From assembly GCA_947471745.1 (NCBI GenBank), contig CANJKZ010000822.1, positions 157,001 to 221,000 on the forward strand: a DNA stretch of 64,000 bases, given 5' to 3'. Position 1 is the first letter of the stretch; each line of letters begins with the position of its first letter. This DNA comes from Closterium sp. Naga37s-1. Its lineage: Eukaryota; Streptophyta; Zygnematophyceae; Desmidiales; Closteriaceae. The notes under the pieces are model-generated. The model worked only from the letters and a program-made list of their open reading frames with translations, was not told where the DNA came from and made no database searches. This document shows positions 63,697 to 64,000 of the stretch, piece after piece. Both the position numbers and the translations under genes were made by a program.

Positions 63697-64000
63697 GGCA
63701 CAGGTGACACCAGTAACATTCCGCTTGCGCTTACCAGATACGTGGAAGCTTCACAACGTTTTCCATGTCCAGCTACTGAAACCCTACAAGGACCCCAACC
63801 AGCAGTTCCAGGGACGGCAACTACCGCCACCACCACCTGTTCTCATACAGGATGAACCCGAGTACGAAGTGGAGTGCGTTCTCACCCATCGGCGCGGCGG
63901 CGGCAAGACCCTCGAGTTCCTGATACGCTGGAAGGGATACGACCCCACTGAGGACAGTTGGGTTGCAGAAGCTGATATGGGCAACGCACGCCATGCTCTC
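63697..64000 (+). mobile_element. Chromovirus (Ty3/Gypsy) integrase tail with chromodomain
   Basis: Reads RLPDTWKLHNVFHVQLLKPY, then YEVECVLTHRR, LEFLIRWKGYDPTEDSWVAE. WKGY-PTEDSW is the chromodomain signature at the end of plant chromovirus integrases. It is joined to the Copia gag fragment, so this is a patchwork of element remains; it continues past the window edge. Confidence 0.85.

Noticed and set aside
2-64000. Bacterial or viral origin of the window
   Set aside because: Spliced plant-type genes and plant LTR elements throughout; no operon structure.

Overview
The window looks like nuclear DNA of a streptophyte, most likely a streptophyte green alga of the zygnematophyte kind (inference). 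The reasons are plant-type gene families (an EDM2-like protein, a USP-kinase-U-box protein, a plant-type alpha/beta hydrolase), GT-AG introns, GC-rich low-complexity DNA and dense Copia and Gypsy LTR elements. It is not bacterial: I saw no operons, CRISPR arrays or ribosome binding sites. I found no tRNA or rRNA gene. Layout: 1-10.5 kb, 3' part of an EDM2-like gene (+), with minisatellites and broken exon copies in its introns. 11.3-14.8 kb, two tandem secreted CHRD-domain genes (+) with the same four-exon structure and matching TATA positions. 16.0-19.0 kb, a complete six-exon alpha/beta hydrolase gene (-) whose internal exons are mostly too short for ORF finding. 19.8 kb, a small MITE. 20.9-32.9 kb, a nine-exon gene (+) encoding a ~1958-aa protein with an N-terminal universal stress protein domain, a ~1100-aa Gln/Gly/Met/Ala-rich linker, a coiled coil, a kinase and a U-box; a hAT-like MITE lies in its third intron. 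33-37.5 kb, gene-poor pyrimidine-rich DNA. 37.5-58.4 kb, a nest of LTR retroelements: tandem Copia copies sharing an LTR, two Gypsy fossils, a TRIM nested in one of them, a Copia 3' fragment behind a 14-bp minisatellite, and a second TRIM-like insert. 59.2-60.6 kb, the 3' end of a SEC24-like gene (-). 60.7-64 kb, further Copia gag and chromovirus fragments. Two linked patterns stand out. First, nearly every multi-exon gene carries partial tandem copies of its own exons. Copies lying 5' of the complete exon usually keep the acceptor and exon start; copies lying 3' usually keep the exon end and donor. Second, a family of 17-32 bp palindromes with core TTTTGAGNCGNCTCAAAA (N complementary across the centre) lies at the junctions of such tandem copies in at least six places and in every unit of a 57-bp array. 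Arms and centres differ between loci yet stay mostly self-complementary. This points to locally generated fold-back sequences linked to tandem duplication, and is the most novel signal here. Splice structures were inferred by eye from reading phase, splice sites and recalled family motifs; no search or RNA data was available.
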